Positions 23,719-35,200 of a DNA stretch of 64,000 nt are shown piece after piece. The first letter of the stretch is position 1. The number at the start of each line of letters is the position of its first letter. Position numbers and translations under genes: made by a program. Where the stretch lies: the NCBI GenBank assembly GCA_907163375.1, contig CAJQUW010003414.1, forward strand, positions 124,001 through 188,000, given 5' to 3'. This DNA is from Prostheceraeus crozeri (taxonomy: Eukaryota; Platyhelminthes; Polycladida; Euryleptidae). The notes below the pieces were generated by a model, which ran no database searches, had not been told where the DNA came from, and was given only the letters and a program-made list of their open reading frames with translations.

Positions 23719-24153
23719 ATGGGTTACAGCTGTTGTGTGGCAAATTGTAGAAGCAACTACTACAAGCCATTGAAAGGACAGACACCGGAAGAGAAGATCC
23801 CCGTGTTTAGATTTCCAGCCGATGAACACCAAAGGCAGTTATGGTTAAAAGCAATAAAACGTCAGGATACTGTCGACGGCAAACTTGTGGAATTCTTACC
23901 ATTGGATAGACGTAGAGCATGTGCTATACATTCTCGACCTGATGACTTCCTCACCGAATCTTCCGACAGCAGAAATCGCCTCGAATTCCGTGCTTCTAGG
24001 AGATTGAAAACAATTCGCTTAAAACCATCCACAGTTCCCTCTGTCTTCCCATCTGCGCCTTCTTACATGACTTCAAATGTTATTACTAATACTAAACGGA
24101 ATACTTCATTGGCGTCCTCGTCTTCGTGGACTGACAATGATAATGATAAGTAA
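23719..24153 (+). CDS. THAP-domain protein (144 aa)
   Basis: A complete single-exon frame with an N-terminal THAP zinc-binding DNA-binding domain. The C2CH ligands are visible: CVANC near residue 6, then ACAIHSRPDDF near residue 76 (Cys and His of the C-x2-H pair). Between them lie IPVFRFPADEHQRQLW and the usual tryptophan. The end of the domain has LKPSTVPSVFP, matching the AVPTIF-type box. The remainder (about 45 residues) is Ser/Thr/Asn-rich. THAP proteins bind DNA as transcription factors or as the targeting part of P-type transposases. The start codon is chosen because MGYSCCVANC is the normal THAP beginning. It lies inside the intron between exons b and c of the receptor gene. It could be a small host gene, or the first exon of a P-type element whose remainder I do not see. 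Confidence 0.75.
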   Translation: MGYSCCVANCRSNYYKPLKGQTPEEKIPVFRFPADEHQRQLWLKAIKRQDTVDGKLVEFLPLDRRRACAIHSRPDDFLTESSDSRNRLEFRASRRLKTIRLKPSTVPSVFPSAPSYMTSNVITNTKRNTSLASSSSWTDNDNDK

Positions 24154-24444
24154 TGGAATCATATGATGCTTTCCTATTAATGGACAGATGTTTCAATTTC
24201 GAGGAACTTGTGGAAAAAATCAAACATTTGACTCCTCTATCTAATCGTTTCTATTTTTGCTTGTCGATCATCGCGAATGATGTACTTCCAGATGTTCCAG
24301 TCGTTACTAGTTATAATTTCTGCTAAATGACTTGACTGACTATTCACTTGCATTACAGCATTTAATGTTTGAAGTTCAACAAATTAACCTTATAGTCTTT
24401 GAGGTCACCCTGCTCATCTCAAATTTGCTGCTTTCTTCTGTCAG

Positions 24445-24639
24445 GTTGTCAAAGTGATGCAATGGGATATTCCTACAAAGGTGCGGTAAATACATCGGCA
24501 TCGGGAAAGAAGTGTCTACCTTGGAATAAAGTCAACAGTCTGCTTTTTGAAAACGTTTTTCGTGCTCACGGATTTCAGGGTCGCTATTATTCGATTTTTG
24601 CATTAATTTCATGGAATAGTAGTCAACCCGAGTCAAGCG
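24445..24639 (+). CDS. Host receptor gene, exon c: first half of kringle domain
   Basis: A 195-bp exon, phase 1 at both ends, with acceptor TTCTTCTGTCAG and a perfect donor GCG|GTAAGTA. It encodes CQSDAMGYSYKGAVNTSASG, then KKCLPW. That is the kringle signature C(x)nG(x)YxGxxxxTxSGxxCxxW, giving cysteines 1 and 2. Kringle domains are often encoded by two exons with phase-1 outer boundaries, as here. The segment after CLPW (about 35 residues) is longer than usual. The exon splices in phase from the lectin exon (FICQ-G-CQSD) and to 36225 (ESSG-VKGH). Kringles are extracellular disulphide modules that bind proteins or small ligands. The lysine-binding residues cannot be judged by eye. Confidence 0.75.
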
Positions 24640-24942
24640 GTAAGTACAAATTGGTTAAGCACATAGAAGGCGGATTGCTAGATATATATATATGTTTTCT
24701 TGAGCGGACATCAAATCTCCAACATATATTTCAGCGGAAGCAATATTAATTCAAAGTATTCATCTATTAGTGTGTCATTTTATGTTGTATGGTTTGCGAA
24801 TCTATTTGTGGACTTATCAATAGAAAAGCTTTCAATACTAATATTTTTCTTAGAGTGACCGCAGACGGCAACAATATGAAACAACATCTCTCACTGACGT
24901 TGTATGATCGCATCAATGAATTGCAGCTTAAATTATGCGCTG
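24640..24942. other. Start of an 11.6-kb intron inside the kringle
   Basis: From the donor at 24640 to the second copy of transposon T1. A short coding-like frame (24789-24942, ADGNNMKQHLSLTLYDRINE) is interrupted by T1 copy 2. Its origin is unknown. Confidence 0.4.
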
Positions 24943-27664
24943 CCCAGTCAACCCGTACACGTGTAATACACGTGTATTTTTGATGTAAATGAAAATACAC
25001 CACTTTTACACGTGTAATGCACGTGTTATTATTTATGACTTGTTGCAAAGGTTAATTTTATAATTTCAATGTTATACTAATGCCAGGGTGCATGAATCTC
25101 AAGTCACAGTCATTTATATTCTACTGCAGCTATACACTAAGTGGTAACAACAAGACATCCATATAAACGATTGATACCATATGAAAACGACGTCAAAATT
25201 GCACTATCACAACGATTTTGACTATTGATTCTCTAAATTCACAGAATACACATGCAAATAAATGACAATGTGCTATTCATTTTAGGCGAAATTCCTTCTT
25301 GGAAGCAATTAAATTTATTCACTTTTTCATCAACTGATCCGAACAAAGCTTCGTTGATGTGTTAATTAACGTTCTTTAAAAGCATGCAAAAATATTTGGT
25401 AGGCCATGAGATAATCCAGAAATTTAAATTATATTTGTATTTTGTTCAAATGCTAGAGTCCGATTAATTCATCATTTCGGCATTAATCGCTGTGAAGATT
25501 TAGGCTGTAAAAATCCATTTAAAAATCCTCTGCAATGCTATAATCGAGTTTTCATGTCTCAAAATTGATAGTAGGGTGCTTTGTATTCACATTCACTCAT
25601 GTTTATTCGCATTATCTGAGACATTGTCAATCATCTGAGCTGCACGATAGCTGTTTTCCAATGGGTAGAAAATTTGATTCAAAAGCATACATTGACTTCT
25701 ATGGTTAGCATGTGCTATTGAATTTTGAATATGGTTCTCTTCGATTTCTTTGTCATCTTCCTAATTAGCTGCTGTCGATTTCTTTGATCATGCATGGAAG
25801 TCTATGATCTATATTGGTTTGGAAACTTAGCTACACATGCAGCAACATAGCATAATGTTGTGAATTCAAATTTGAACACCGCTTCATTGCGATATGTCTG
25901 GCTCATCAATGAACATTGATCAAGTGGAATTATTGAAGTCTGCAGGATGAAGTCAATTTGATGATCAATTGAAATATTTGGAAAATGGAACTTGATCACA
26001 TTTTGTGACGAATTGCTATCATATTGCTTTATCTGTGATGAAGTCCGGTGAGCTTTACATTTTGTTTCTTAGAATATGCATGCATGATGTAGAGTATTTT
26101 TTTCTCCAGACATATGCGCTTTAAAATATTAATTCTTTGATATTTTCTGAAGTAACAATCGAGTTTCACTTGCATGTATATCTTTCTGGAAAGCTGTTAA
26201 TCGCATTCCATGTCATATGTCTCACGATTAACATGGCAAGGTCAGAATGGCAATGGCAATGAATGTGATCTTTTAGGATTGAATGCTTTTTGTAGTGTAG
26301 GCCCTACACGAGATTAATTATTTGATATTACAACTGATTTGAATAAGTTTACAATTCACAAAATGTATCAGAATATTTTTCCTATTACAAGTTTATATTT
26401 TATAAGTTTGCAAGTTATATTTTGTAGATAGGATGGTTTGTAAATTCAAAATCACCAGGGACGGAGCTAATACGTTGACTGATTTTTTGAAGCTGATTAT
26501 CAACGTCACATCAAGTGAAGAAATATTTTCACCAATGCAGTAAATGGCTACTTCTCATTTCTGTTTTATAACTATTTGTTTAATCTATTATATTTCAAAA
26601 ACACCAAGTTCATGTTGTAAATCGCTGCTTTGCTTTCAAAATCGCTTATTCAGCTCGTTGCATCAAGTCAAGGATAAAAGAACATCTCTCACAGAATAAT
26701 AGTGCTGTTTTTCAACATCTACAGACTCATCCCAATTGTTCACAGCCTATTTCATGGACGATACTTCATCGTGGATTGAATACTACTCAAAAGAGACTCA
26801 CGTTAGAAGCTATGTACATTCGGCAACATGCAGGCTCCCTAATGAACGGATGTTAAGGTGTAAATATAGACACTCATGTAACGGGTTCATCCAAGTTAAT
26901 GTTTCTCTTCTAGCTGTACTCAAAGTTTGTTTAAATAGGCCCACCTTTTACCACTCTCTTCTGCTTTATTTATTGTAAGTAACCTTAACAAAGCCGCAAG
27001 GCGAAATATTGGTTATCGTAATAAATCAATTTAGTATCCGCAGAAGGTTATTTTTCATCACGCTTCCACTCCGGATACGAGGATCACCTGCATATTATTT
27101 GGAATAAATGACAAATATTTATAACTTTATTTTCAATTTATTTCCAGGATTGCTTGCCACCTGGATGAATTTTCATAACATTTCCTCAACCCCTGATTGG
27201 AAATTTGAATTTATGAACTTTGGAATAAAGCTACTTATGAAGTTGTCAGACGTCATTGAAGTGGATGAGATGGTTTTGGCTAGATATGGAATATTTGTGA
27301 ATTCCTGTGATTTACAGTTTCTAATGTGAAAGTCTTTTACTCCAAAAAATGTGCTTCTACTTATTCGGTGTCTTATAAACTTTCCTGTTGTGGGCTATAG
27401 ATTTCACATTTGACCGACCATTTAAAGCGATTTATGTGTGTTATGCATGCTCAGAGCAAATATAAGTTAAGAAGCGCTCGGAATAGCTAGGAGGTAATAT
27501 AATGCAGATATGAATTCGGAACAAATTTCTAAGCAATCTAGCTAGAGGTTGGGTATGTTCGAAGCAATAAAAGAATGAAACGCCAAAATAAACTAGCATT
27601 GAATTTTAAGGCGTGAAAGGAGTGTAATTTTGGTGTATTTGTACACGTGTACTGGTTGACTGGG
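24943..27664. mobile_element. Non-autonomous DNA transposon, family T1, copy 2 (2722 bp)
   Basis: Same family and orientation as 6739-10084, about 95% identical where aligned. Ends are CCCAGTCAACCCG and GGTTGACTGGG, flanked by TG on both sides. At the right end the ACACGTGT array is reduced to one copy. The middle differs: from about 26645 to 27104 it holds a PLE tail where copy 1 has about 1.0 kb of its own sequence (8431-9432). Confidence 0.9.
26645..27104 (+). pseudogene. PLE-C, 3' end fragment inside T1 copy 2
   Basis: A 5'-truncated Penelope-like element. It keeps the end of a GIY-YIG endonuclease (SRIKEHLSQNNSAVFQHLQT, a frame near 26660) and a 3' repeat with CTTAACAAAGCCGCAAGGCGAAA (26984-27007), then GTATCCGCAGAAGG and CCGGATACGAGGATC. 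The 3' end is related to PLE-B but clearly diverged, so it is a sister lineage. It replaces about 1 kb of the transposon. Confidence 0.8.
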
Positions 27665-27856
27665 TGTAATGTTATTTGTGGACGATAAGCTATGAAAAGA
27701 ACAGAAAATTCTTTATAAACTGGCAAACAGTGTGTGTGGGTGTTTTATAGCATGGGTCTAAAGCCTCCAACAGAGATGTTGATACAACACGGACCACTTA
27801 AATACTGTTGAAATTCAATCGATTCTCATGCCTTCCAGTTGTGTCACACATCAGAG

Positions 27857-28566
27857 TGTCATACATACAGAATTAGATTGTTTAAGCTTGTCACTTTGCT
27901 AGGAGTGCAAAAACTGATTCAAAACGATGTCACATGCAGGAACTTACTAAGTGGGTAAATAGAAACTTTTACTGCCTTACATAGATAGGAGAAATACTCG
28001 TCCGTCGCTTGCGGATTGCTGTGAATTCCTTCAAAATACTTCGATCGTCAAGATTCCTTCAGATTCGAAATATTCAGATCATTGCGCAAAGTTTTCGCGA
28101 TAATGTTGTGCCCTCCGATCATTATTAAAAAAAATAATCAGGCGCACGGAAAAACACTGACAAACTTCTCTGTAAATGTAGAACTTGACATCGTCTGTGT
28201 TTGAAATTTAAGCGGATGCAATAGTCGCGCAGTCCAAAAGATACTTTTATTGTTGTCATCTTTTTGATCTGGAAACACGACCTTTTATTTCCATGAACAA
28301 ACATCAAGGCATTACGTAATCATTCAATGCGATTCTATGCAGCAATAGAAACATTATAGTGACAGTCTAGAGATAATGAACGGCGTCACCTGCAGGTGTA
28401 TTGACAAAGGACAATTCCATTCACCAAATGAGAACAACAATAGTTAGCATCAAACAGTCTGCGTCTCTTTGCTGTGTGATCCCGTTGATAACAGTCACTG
28501 AAGCTTCGAACAATTTGACGGGTTTAATGTTGAACTGGCTGCTCGTTGTCCGATTGCTATGGTATT
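27857..28566 (-). repeat. Inverted-pair repeat, copy A
   Basis: The reverse complement matches 35201-35640 at roughly 85%. Copy A carries an extra segment of about 265 bp (28200-28464) that copy B lacks. The minus strand of copy B codes FADCCEFLQNAPIATTPSD (35557-35327), so the pair may derive from an old coding sequence. Confidence 0.75.
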
Positions 28567-29091
28567 CGCCATTTTGTCAGGCTGTCGTGCGGTCGCCGCG
28601 CGTGCACGGCTCCTGCTAGCGTCATGCTTCTGCTTGGTTTGCTTCGCCTGTACTTAAATTATCATTGTTTGCTTGCACAGTTTTTACCTTATATTTGATC
28701 CACCCTTGCATCACCTGACTGCATATATCTCCACTTGGCACTTGCTCAACGACTTTTCGGATCAATTGCGGGTTTATTCTCCTCGCTGGACAATACACGT
28801 TTTCTGCTATTCTACTATCGCTCGCCATTGTCACTGGCTTAGTCATCGTCTCAAACCCAGCAACATTTCCCTTGTACATTACACCTCGTCTGCATCCTAT
28901 TACCTGCGCGCTATATCCTGCCTTACCTTCTCCAACATCTTTCTGCAGTGCTGTGTGACGTGTTGCCCTGCATCATTCAACCCTATGACTTATTGTGACC
29001 TTCAGCCAGAGACGCGCTTTAATGTTTCTTTGTAAAAGCTCTTACCGATTCCTGATATGTAAGACTTTAATAAAGATATATTATTATTATT
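28567..29091 (+). mobile_element. Short retroelement (LINE 3' end or SINE) with (ATT)n tail
   Basis: Copy B of the inverted repeat reads GGTATTATGTCAGCAGATTG across this point without a break. Here GGTATT and ATGTCAGCAG are separated by 525 bp ending AATAAAGATATATTATTATT. That is an occupied site against an empty site. The insert starts GC-rich (GTGCGGTCGCCGCGCGTGCA) and ends in a microsatellite tail, as CR1/L2-like LINEs and their SINEs do. Frames on both strands (28673-29035, 28622-28879) do not look like known proteins. Confidence 0.75.
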
Positions 29092-29400
29092 ATGTCAGCA
29101 GATTGTGTGGATTGTTTTGACTCCAAAAGTGAACGCGTGAGCCAGCCAGTTGTTATATGCGATGACATTCAAAATTTTATTGATGAACTCGCTTACAGAA
29201 AACAAATTGATTCAAATGATTTTGTCAAGATCGGCATTGATAATGGAAAGGAATCTCTGAAAGAGAATTTGCAGCAAATAGAAGATTGTTCCTATACTCA
29301 TTTCCATGGAATCGAACACAAGCAAATGTGCTTATGGAATCAATACATATATATTTGTCAAGTTACATGTATATTTTGTAATGAAAGATATCAACATTAA
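29092..29400 (+). pseudogene. Fragment of an unidentified, probably TE-derived gene
   Basis: Open frame containing QPVVICDDIQNFIDELAYRK and VKIGIDNGKESLKENL. The pattern (predicted strand, D..F/L-helix, then KIG(I/L)DxG(x)ES(L/F)K) reminds me of an uncharacterised protein type that is common next to transposons in invertebrates, but I cannot name it. It ends after about 100 residues without a domain end. Confidence 0.35.
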
Positions 29401-29632
29401 CCCTCCGAGACCTGAGGGGGGAGCGGTCCAGTAGACACCTTTTACAAATTCCTTCTTTATCTGCATAAATCGATATGAAATCATAAGGAAAGTTGATTTT
29501 TAAGTAAAACAATGTTGTTTCCGCGCAGTAGGTTGATATAACTAATCCCTTGAGTGTCTTTCAGACTTCTCAGTAAACACATGCAAAAATGTGGTGCTTT
29601 TGTAATTCAACAACATCTACCAAAGTATCAGT

Positions 29633-30447
29633 AGTATAGGGTATGACATCCGGCGCATCGCTTCGCTCGCACCGGATGTTACACCTTGCGAGATTTCAAA
29701 AATTTGCGTAGTCTATAAATTTCAAAAATTTAGGTAGTCTCCAAATTTCAAAATTTAGGCAGTCCAAAAAATATCACGTGCTCGAAAATTTCACGTAGTC
29801 AAAATTTAAGTAGACTAAAAATTTAGGTAGTCTAAGAATTTCAGAATATTGTATTCAAAATATTTGTTAAAAAAATGGATGAAACAAAAGTGGAAGAAAC
29901 CTCAAAAGTGGAAGGAACTTCGACGGCGACGAGAATGGAAGGAACTTCGGGAATATATCCTTCGTTATCTCAATTAAAAATAACTGAATTGAATAAAGAA
30001 AAACACAAATATAGAGTACGTTATATGAAAGATGAGGAATCTCAATTATTATTAAGATTAGAGCATTATAAAAAATAAAGAAAAAGATGGTCTAAAGTTA
30101 AGAATGTAACGCAAAGTATTGGAATATTTTTAACAATAAGTTTAGGTGCTTTAACAATTGTTATATCTTCAGGTGTTTTAGTATTTCCAGTAGCTGATAC
30201 TGTTTTAACAGGTATGGGTGTTTTTACAACTTCACTTGTTACAATGTTAGATAAATCTTTAACAACTAAGAAACGAAAATCATTAAAAACTAAACATTTA
30301 CACATTAAAGAAGTCCATGACAAATTACATTACTACTTTCAAAAAGTCTGTGATGATAATGTTATTACGTTGGATGAAATTGAAAAATTTGATCAAATAG
30401 CTAATGAAGCTAATAAAATATCTCTTCAATTACAGACACAAGAATAG
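29633..30447 (+). mobile_element. Polinton-like (Maverick) terminal fragment, fossil
   Basis: Begins AGTATAGGGTATGACATCCG with a hairpin (ACATCCGG at 29646, CCGGATGT at 29672), then short repeats of the type TTTAGGTAGTCTA (29690-29850). After that comes coding sequence for a small protein with an N-terminal charged part, two hydrophobic helices and a charged helical C-terminus (KVCDDNVITLDEIEKFDQIA). Terminal repeats followed by a small membrane protein of this kind fit Polinton/adintovirus-like elements; the family call is from memory and tentative. Only one end is present. It looks broken, with few breaks. Confidence 0.4.
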
Positions 30448-31375
30448 ATAAGAATGCTGTTTAAAGGTAGAAACCTCAGAACTATAAATTTGGACACTGC
30501 TGAAGTTGTCCTGCTGAAGCCTCCTTGCGAAGTCTTCGTATTGAACAGAATTGGACGACTACTGAACGTCATGGATCGTGATGACGGAAGTGTTCACAGA
30601 AGACACTTAGACCAAGTCACGTTTACGCCGCCTAACATCACGAATGCTTTAAGTATCCCTCAGCACAACCGTAACATAGACCGTAATGTAAATTCTGAAC
30701 GCACTCTTCCTTCTCCAACCATTCAGTCAGACACGCCGTCTTCTTCTTCTCTTCCCTCTGACAAAGCATGCACACCAACCATCCACACACCTCCGGCTCC
30801 TTACTCGCCTCCTGCAGTACCTTCCAAAACCAATTCTCTGTCATCTACGACCACAAGTGGTTCTCCTGCGAATGGGTGTTCATCGGCTACTCCTGATCCG
30901 ATGGTTCCTTCGAATTCGGGCCATGGTACGTGTGTTCCTTCGAATTCAACCAATGGTACGTGTGTTCCTACGAACAATGGTACGACTAGTGCTCTTCCAA
31001 GACGAAGCCAACGGTTTCGCCGTAAACCAAGCAAGTACGATGACTTCTGCTGACGGGGAGGAATGTGACAGTGCGCCGCTACCTTATGCCGCGTTTTGGT
31101 GAACTGCTCTCGATTCTCCCTGATGGGAAATCGAAACTACAATTCAAATTCTCCCAAAAATATTATGTACGGGATTTTGCCTCCAATAAATTTCCCTTTG
31201 GAAATTGAGTATTTTCATATATTTTATTTTTGTAAATATGCACTTGTAAATTCCTTGTTTAACCGCATCATTGTGAGTGACTTTAACGGTCGTTCACAAT
31301 CTAGTATAAAACTAGCAGCACAGAGTAATTGGTTTTGGAATAAATCGCTTCCTGTTACCTGCGACTTCTACAACA
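30448..31375 (+). mobile_element. Gypsy-like LTR retroelement, 3' end, fossil
   Basis: The C-terminal tail of a pol polyprotein (30454-31053) ends in a Pro/Ser/Thr-rich stretch and RRSQRFRRKPSKYDDF, a hallmark of Gypsy-type integrase tails. It is followed by a purine tract (GGGGAGGAA) and a probable LTR starting at about 31064 with TGTGACAGTG. The LTR's far end is not certain. The rest of gag-pol and the upstream LTR are absent, so it is a broken remnant. The flanking Polinton-like piece directly abuts it. Confidence 0.6.
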
Positions 31376-32116
31376 GAATTACAATAATACATCAAATTAT
31401 ATTTATATGTTGCGACTTGTTCACAATGTAATAAGTCAGACGATTCGAGGGATTTATTTTCGGATTTTTCAAAGAAAAATATATTTTCTGATATTTCATT
31501 CTCAGATTTTAGCGTACACCTTAAATTCATAATTAGAGCGATCATGGCATGGGAGGATCCCTTTACGCATAGATGTTAATTGTTAAGAATTACTTTCTAA
31601 TACCTACCAAAATAATGAGACTGAGACTACACATTGAGTTGGATTGCCATTGCTCTATCGTGTGCGGTAGGGGGTGTCATATGTTGTGTCACTTGCGTGG
31701 CAACATATTATAAGAAATGTATTCTACACTGTTTTTACACTTTGAAATCTAGCTAATTGTTATGTTAATTTATAGATCGGAATAACATACCGATTGGAAT
31801 GAGCCCCATTTCATGCATCGAATTATTCAACCATTATTCATAAGCAAGGTTTCATAATATTTGATGTTTTATCCTCTCTGAATGATAAGTGTCAACAGCC
31901 GGCAGGAAAGACGGAACATTAATCTCCAGCAAACAGCCTTGTATTGTTAAAGCCGAACGAGCGCGCATGTACAAATTGTTACACTCTGGCCATGCATATG
32001 CATTAACTGTGGTAGTTTCAGTTACATCAACATGAAGTTCTAAATCACTTGCATTGCGTCCTCATGTAAGTGCAGTTGATGCAATTTCACTTGTTTCAAC
32101 TGCTGAATAAAGAAAT
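31376..32116. other. Intron sequence with part of another repeat
   Basis: 31798-31975 is repeated in direct orientation at 34940-35128 (GAGCCCCATTTCAT start, roughly 75% identity). The two copies flank the recombinase element. Nothing else was recognised. Confidence 0.45.
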
Positions 32117-34356
32117 ACCATAGATATCACTTTCTTAGATAGCGTTCGAGCTCCTCACAGCTTGTGTAAGTTGTATGAAACACAGATAGCGTCAGACTGT
32201 CTGACAAGGTATTTCCACATTTTGCACACGCTGAAGTTTGTATGAAAGGCTCTGTCTCAACACAATTTTGTGACGCTATTCTAACTTCGAACGCTATGAC
32301 AGCGCTAAGATAGCGTTTTCTAGCGCTATAGTAGAATAACACTGCCCGCCTGCATAGATTGATCTGTTGATTATCTGACCCAAGATTGCTATGGCTCGTA
32401 ATTGCACATTGTGAATGTAACCGTAATTTCAACTTGTTCTGTTATCGAGATACGCTAAGATAGCGTTTCTTTATAACATAGCGGATAATCTCCTTGTACA
32501 ACAGCGAACACAATAGATTCTGTTGCCAGTCAAGACTTTCACACCTAGTTGCGTTGGAATAAGGGAATAGACAGAATGAATGCCCATACAAATTCATAGC
32601 GTTGTATTGTTACTCTTTCATAAGTGTCTTCTTTTGATAAAGCAGTTGCTGATTGTATTTGATATGAAATCTATTCTTTAATGATTGACTTGTTAACAAT
32701 TCTCATCACTAATATAAAAATAGGATTTCTGAATTTTACCTTAAGCACATCTGATCACAATGGCAGACCACAGCTTTGACGCTAGTCGATTTTCCATTGC
32801 GTCGTCTCAGGACATTGATCGCGTTGTTTCATGTTCACGGTCAAAGAACACCGTTAGAAATAGTTCCTGGTGCACAAAGTTATATGAAGATTGGGCCACT
32901 TGGAGAAACCAACAATCTTCCACAACACAAGAAAATGATTACTTGGTTCCCCAACTAACAGATTTGTGGACGGCTCCAAAGGCTGACATTTCAAGAGCCT
33001 TGAAACATTTTATATTCGAGATCCGACGGCAGGATGGAACCGAGTATCCTCCCAATACTATTTACAATATTGTTTGCGGATTGGCCCGATTTATCCGAGA
33101 AGAAAGACCCAACTGCAATATAATGGATAAGGAGGATTTCAATTTTGTGCAATTTGTCCGTGCTTTAGATGCCTGCATGAGAAATCTCACTTCTCGGGGC
33201 ATCGGATCCCATCACAGGAGAGCTGATCCGATATCAGAGGATAGTGAGGCGAAACTATGGGATACCAATGCATTTTCCTTACATGATGGAAATGGACTAT
33301 TGCGGGCCGTTTACTTCTACAACTGTAAAGTTTTCGGGCTCAGAGCGTGCGACGAGCATCGCCAGATGCAACTGGAGCAATTCACGTTTTCAGAAGACGA
33401 CCATGGGAAGTTTGTTGAGTACACGGGTCGCGGCAACAGTCTTTTCCGGTGGAATCCGCGATCGCAAGATACAAAACAAGTGTGTTCGACAATACGATAG
33501 CGATAACAATCGATCGGTATATAAGATATTGAAACTTTACGTCAGCCGGCTTCGAAGCATGGGTGTTTTTACGGGAGCATTTTACCGTCGACCACTACGA
33601 AACATTATCCCGGACCAGCCCAGATTCGCCACTTCTCCCGTTGGAGTCAATTCCATCAGAAAATTGTTGCCGGAGGCCGCATCCATAGCCGATATCAAAG
33701 GATACATCACGGCACATTCTGGCAAAGTAACATGTGCGACAAGGCTATTCCGAGAAAATGTAGACGAGCAGTTAATAGAATCAAGAACTGGGCATCGAAG
33801 CAATGCTGTTGAAGCATACAAAAGAAAAGGACCGGAGCAAGAAGTGATGCTTAGCAGCCTTCTAGACCCGCCTAAACCAAAGACTAAATTATGTAATTGC
33901 TTTCATACATCCATTGATCAAATTGATTTTGATTTCAGTATAAATGTGTCTTTCTAAATTAATAAATTAGATCTGGAATTAATTGTTTTCTACAAATCTG
34001 AAATTGTGACAGTAGACTACATTGATATGAAAACAAAAAAAGCTGAATAAGTTTTAATACTGATGTTGGAACTCTTGTAACTTGACAAGTAGTAAACATG
34101 CAAAAACATTCCGCCAAAGGTGCATAAAATAAGATAGCTTTCATTTACAATTACAGACAACAACCAATTTCCTAGTGTTAAGTAGCGTTTCTCAGAACTT
34201 CAATAAATAGCGCATAGATTGGCGCTTCATGATAAAGAATAGCGCGTTCTGAAATACTTAGTTTGTCGGATAACGCTATCATAGCGCTAAGATAGCGTTC
34301 CAAAACATCTGCAAACTGTTGACCAGCCAAAATTGCTAGTTATAGATATCTATGGT
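32117..34356 (+). mobile_element. Tyrosine-recombinase DNA transposon (Crypton-like) with inverted ends
   Basis: A 2.24-kb unit bounded by 12-bp inverted repeats ACCATAGATATC / GATATCTATGGT. Both flanks of the single gene contain clusters of (A/G)ATAGCG sites. They include a near-identical dyad on each side: AACGCTATGACAGCGCTAAG...TAGCGTT at 32294-32321 and AACGCTATCATAGCGCTAAG...TAGCGTT at 34273-34300. The gene is a tyrosine recombinase, which places it near Cryptons. Cryptons normally lack terminal inverted repeats. No target duplication is visible. Confidence 0.6.
32760..33957 (+). pseudogene. Crypton-type tyrosine recombinase, one frame change
   Basis: The first stretch (32760-33500) has the N-terminal core-binding region (IFEIRRQDGTEYPPNTIYNI) and the first catalytic arginine box (KVFGLRACDEHRQM). 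The second (open to 33957) has NKCVRQYDSDNNRSVYKILK, then the remaining catalytic box HSGKVTCATRLF (His and Lys), RTGHRSNAVEAYKR (the His and the nucleophilic Tyr). This order (R...H-x-x-K...GH...Y) is complete and typical of the Crypton/DUF3504 group, which also gave rise to host ZMYM/QRICH proteins. The two stretches overlap in different frames around 33440-33480, so one short indel is enough to explain the break; a small intron is less likely. The start is at an ATG with context CACAATGG. Confidence 0.8.
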
Positions 34357-34939
34357 TGAAAAACGATTTCTATGCCATTCATTGAGGAACAATAAAGTAC
34401 AAATTCCCTAATAGTTCAAGCAATTACATAGAAATCGGCTAAGTGTGGTGATAAATCGCTTACATTACTCTGTCCAAAAAAACAGTGTAACAATTCGGTT
34501 GCAACACTCGTTTGTCGATGTCGGGCTTCGCCCTCGATCTTCACTCGTGATGCAACCTTCAATTATATTTCGAAGTTGAGCGTCTAATTGGCAGATTTCT
34601 ATACTCCACATTTTCGCTACTGTTCCAGCAAAATTATAGGGATTGTTTTAAAATTTCGTTGAGTTAATTCAGGTTCTGTATTACAGTAATCATAATTGGG
34701 AGTTCAATGCACGTGAGGAGATGTCAAGTGGCAAAAATTCTTAAATTCATCCTTTCAACCGCAAATAGTTCACTGCTGATACTCGCGTTACATTTCACTC
34801 TATTGTGTAGGACGTTCAACACCGCAAGCTAAGGACGTCATCATATTCATTTACTGTGAAGAATGTATTCTTTTTTTCATAACTTGCAAAATTAGTTCAT
34901 TCTGATGTCATATTGAAGATCGGGAGATGATGTCGATTA
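34357..34939. other. Intron sequence, nothing recognised
   Basis: No coding or repeat signal. Confidence 0.35.
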
Positions 34940-35200
34940 CAATGAGCCCCATTTCATATATTAAACTATTTGACAGTCGTTCATTAGCAAGACAGTTATC
35001 ATTTCGATGTTTTATCTTCTCTGAATGAAAAGAGTCAACAGGCGCGAATGAAGGAAATTGCTTTGATCTCCGACATTCACATTTGTATTGTTAACACTGA
35101 ACGCGCGCGCTTCAACATACACAGAATTAGACAGGTCGTCTCTTCTTCTGTTTGACTAGAAGGGGAGCATTGGAACATGTAACGTTAATGAAATGGCACA

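Noticed and set aside
24789-24983. A gene crossing the left end of T1 copy 2
   Set aside because: The frame runs into the transposon's terminal repeat, so its end is artificial. Only the part before 24943 could be old coding sequence.
28622-28879. Minus-strand frame of 85 codons in the short retroelement
   Set aside because: It overlaps a longer frame on the other strand, has no domain, and sits in a GC-richer retroelement where chance frames are expected.
30638-31102. Extra frames on both strands over the Gypsy-like tail
   Set aside because: They are shadows of the Pro/Ser/Thr-rich pol tail in other frames.
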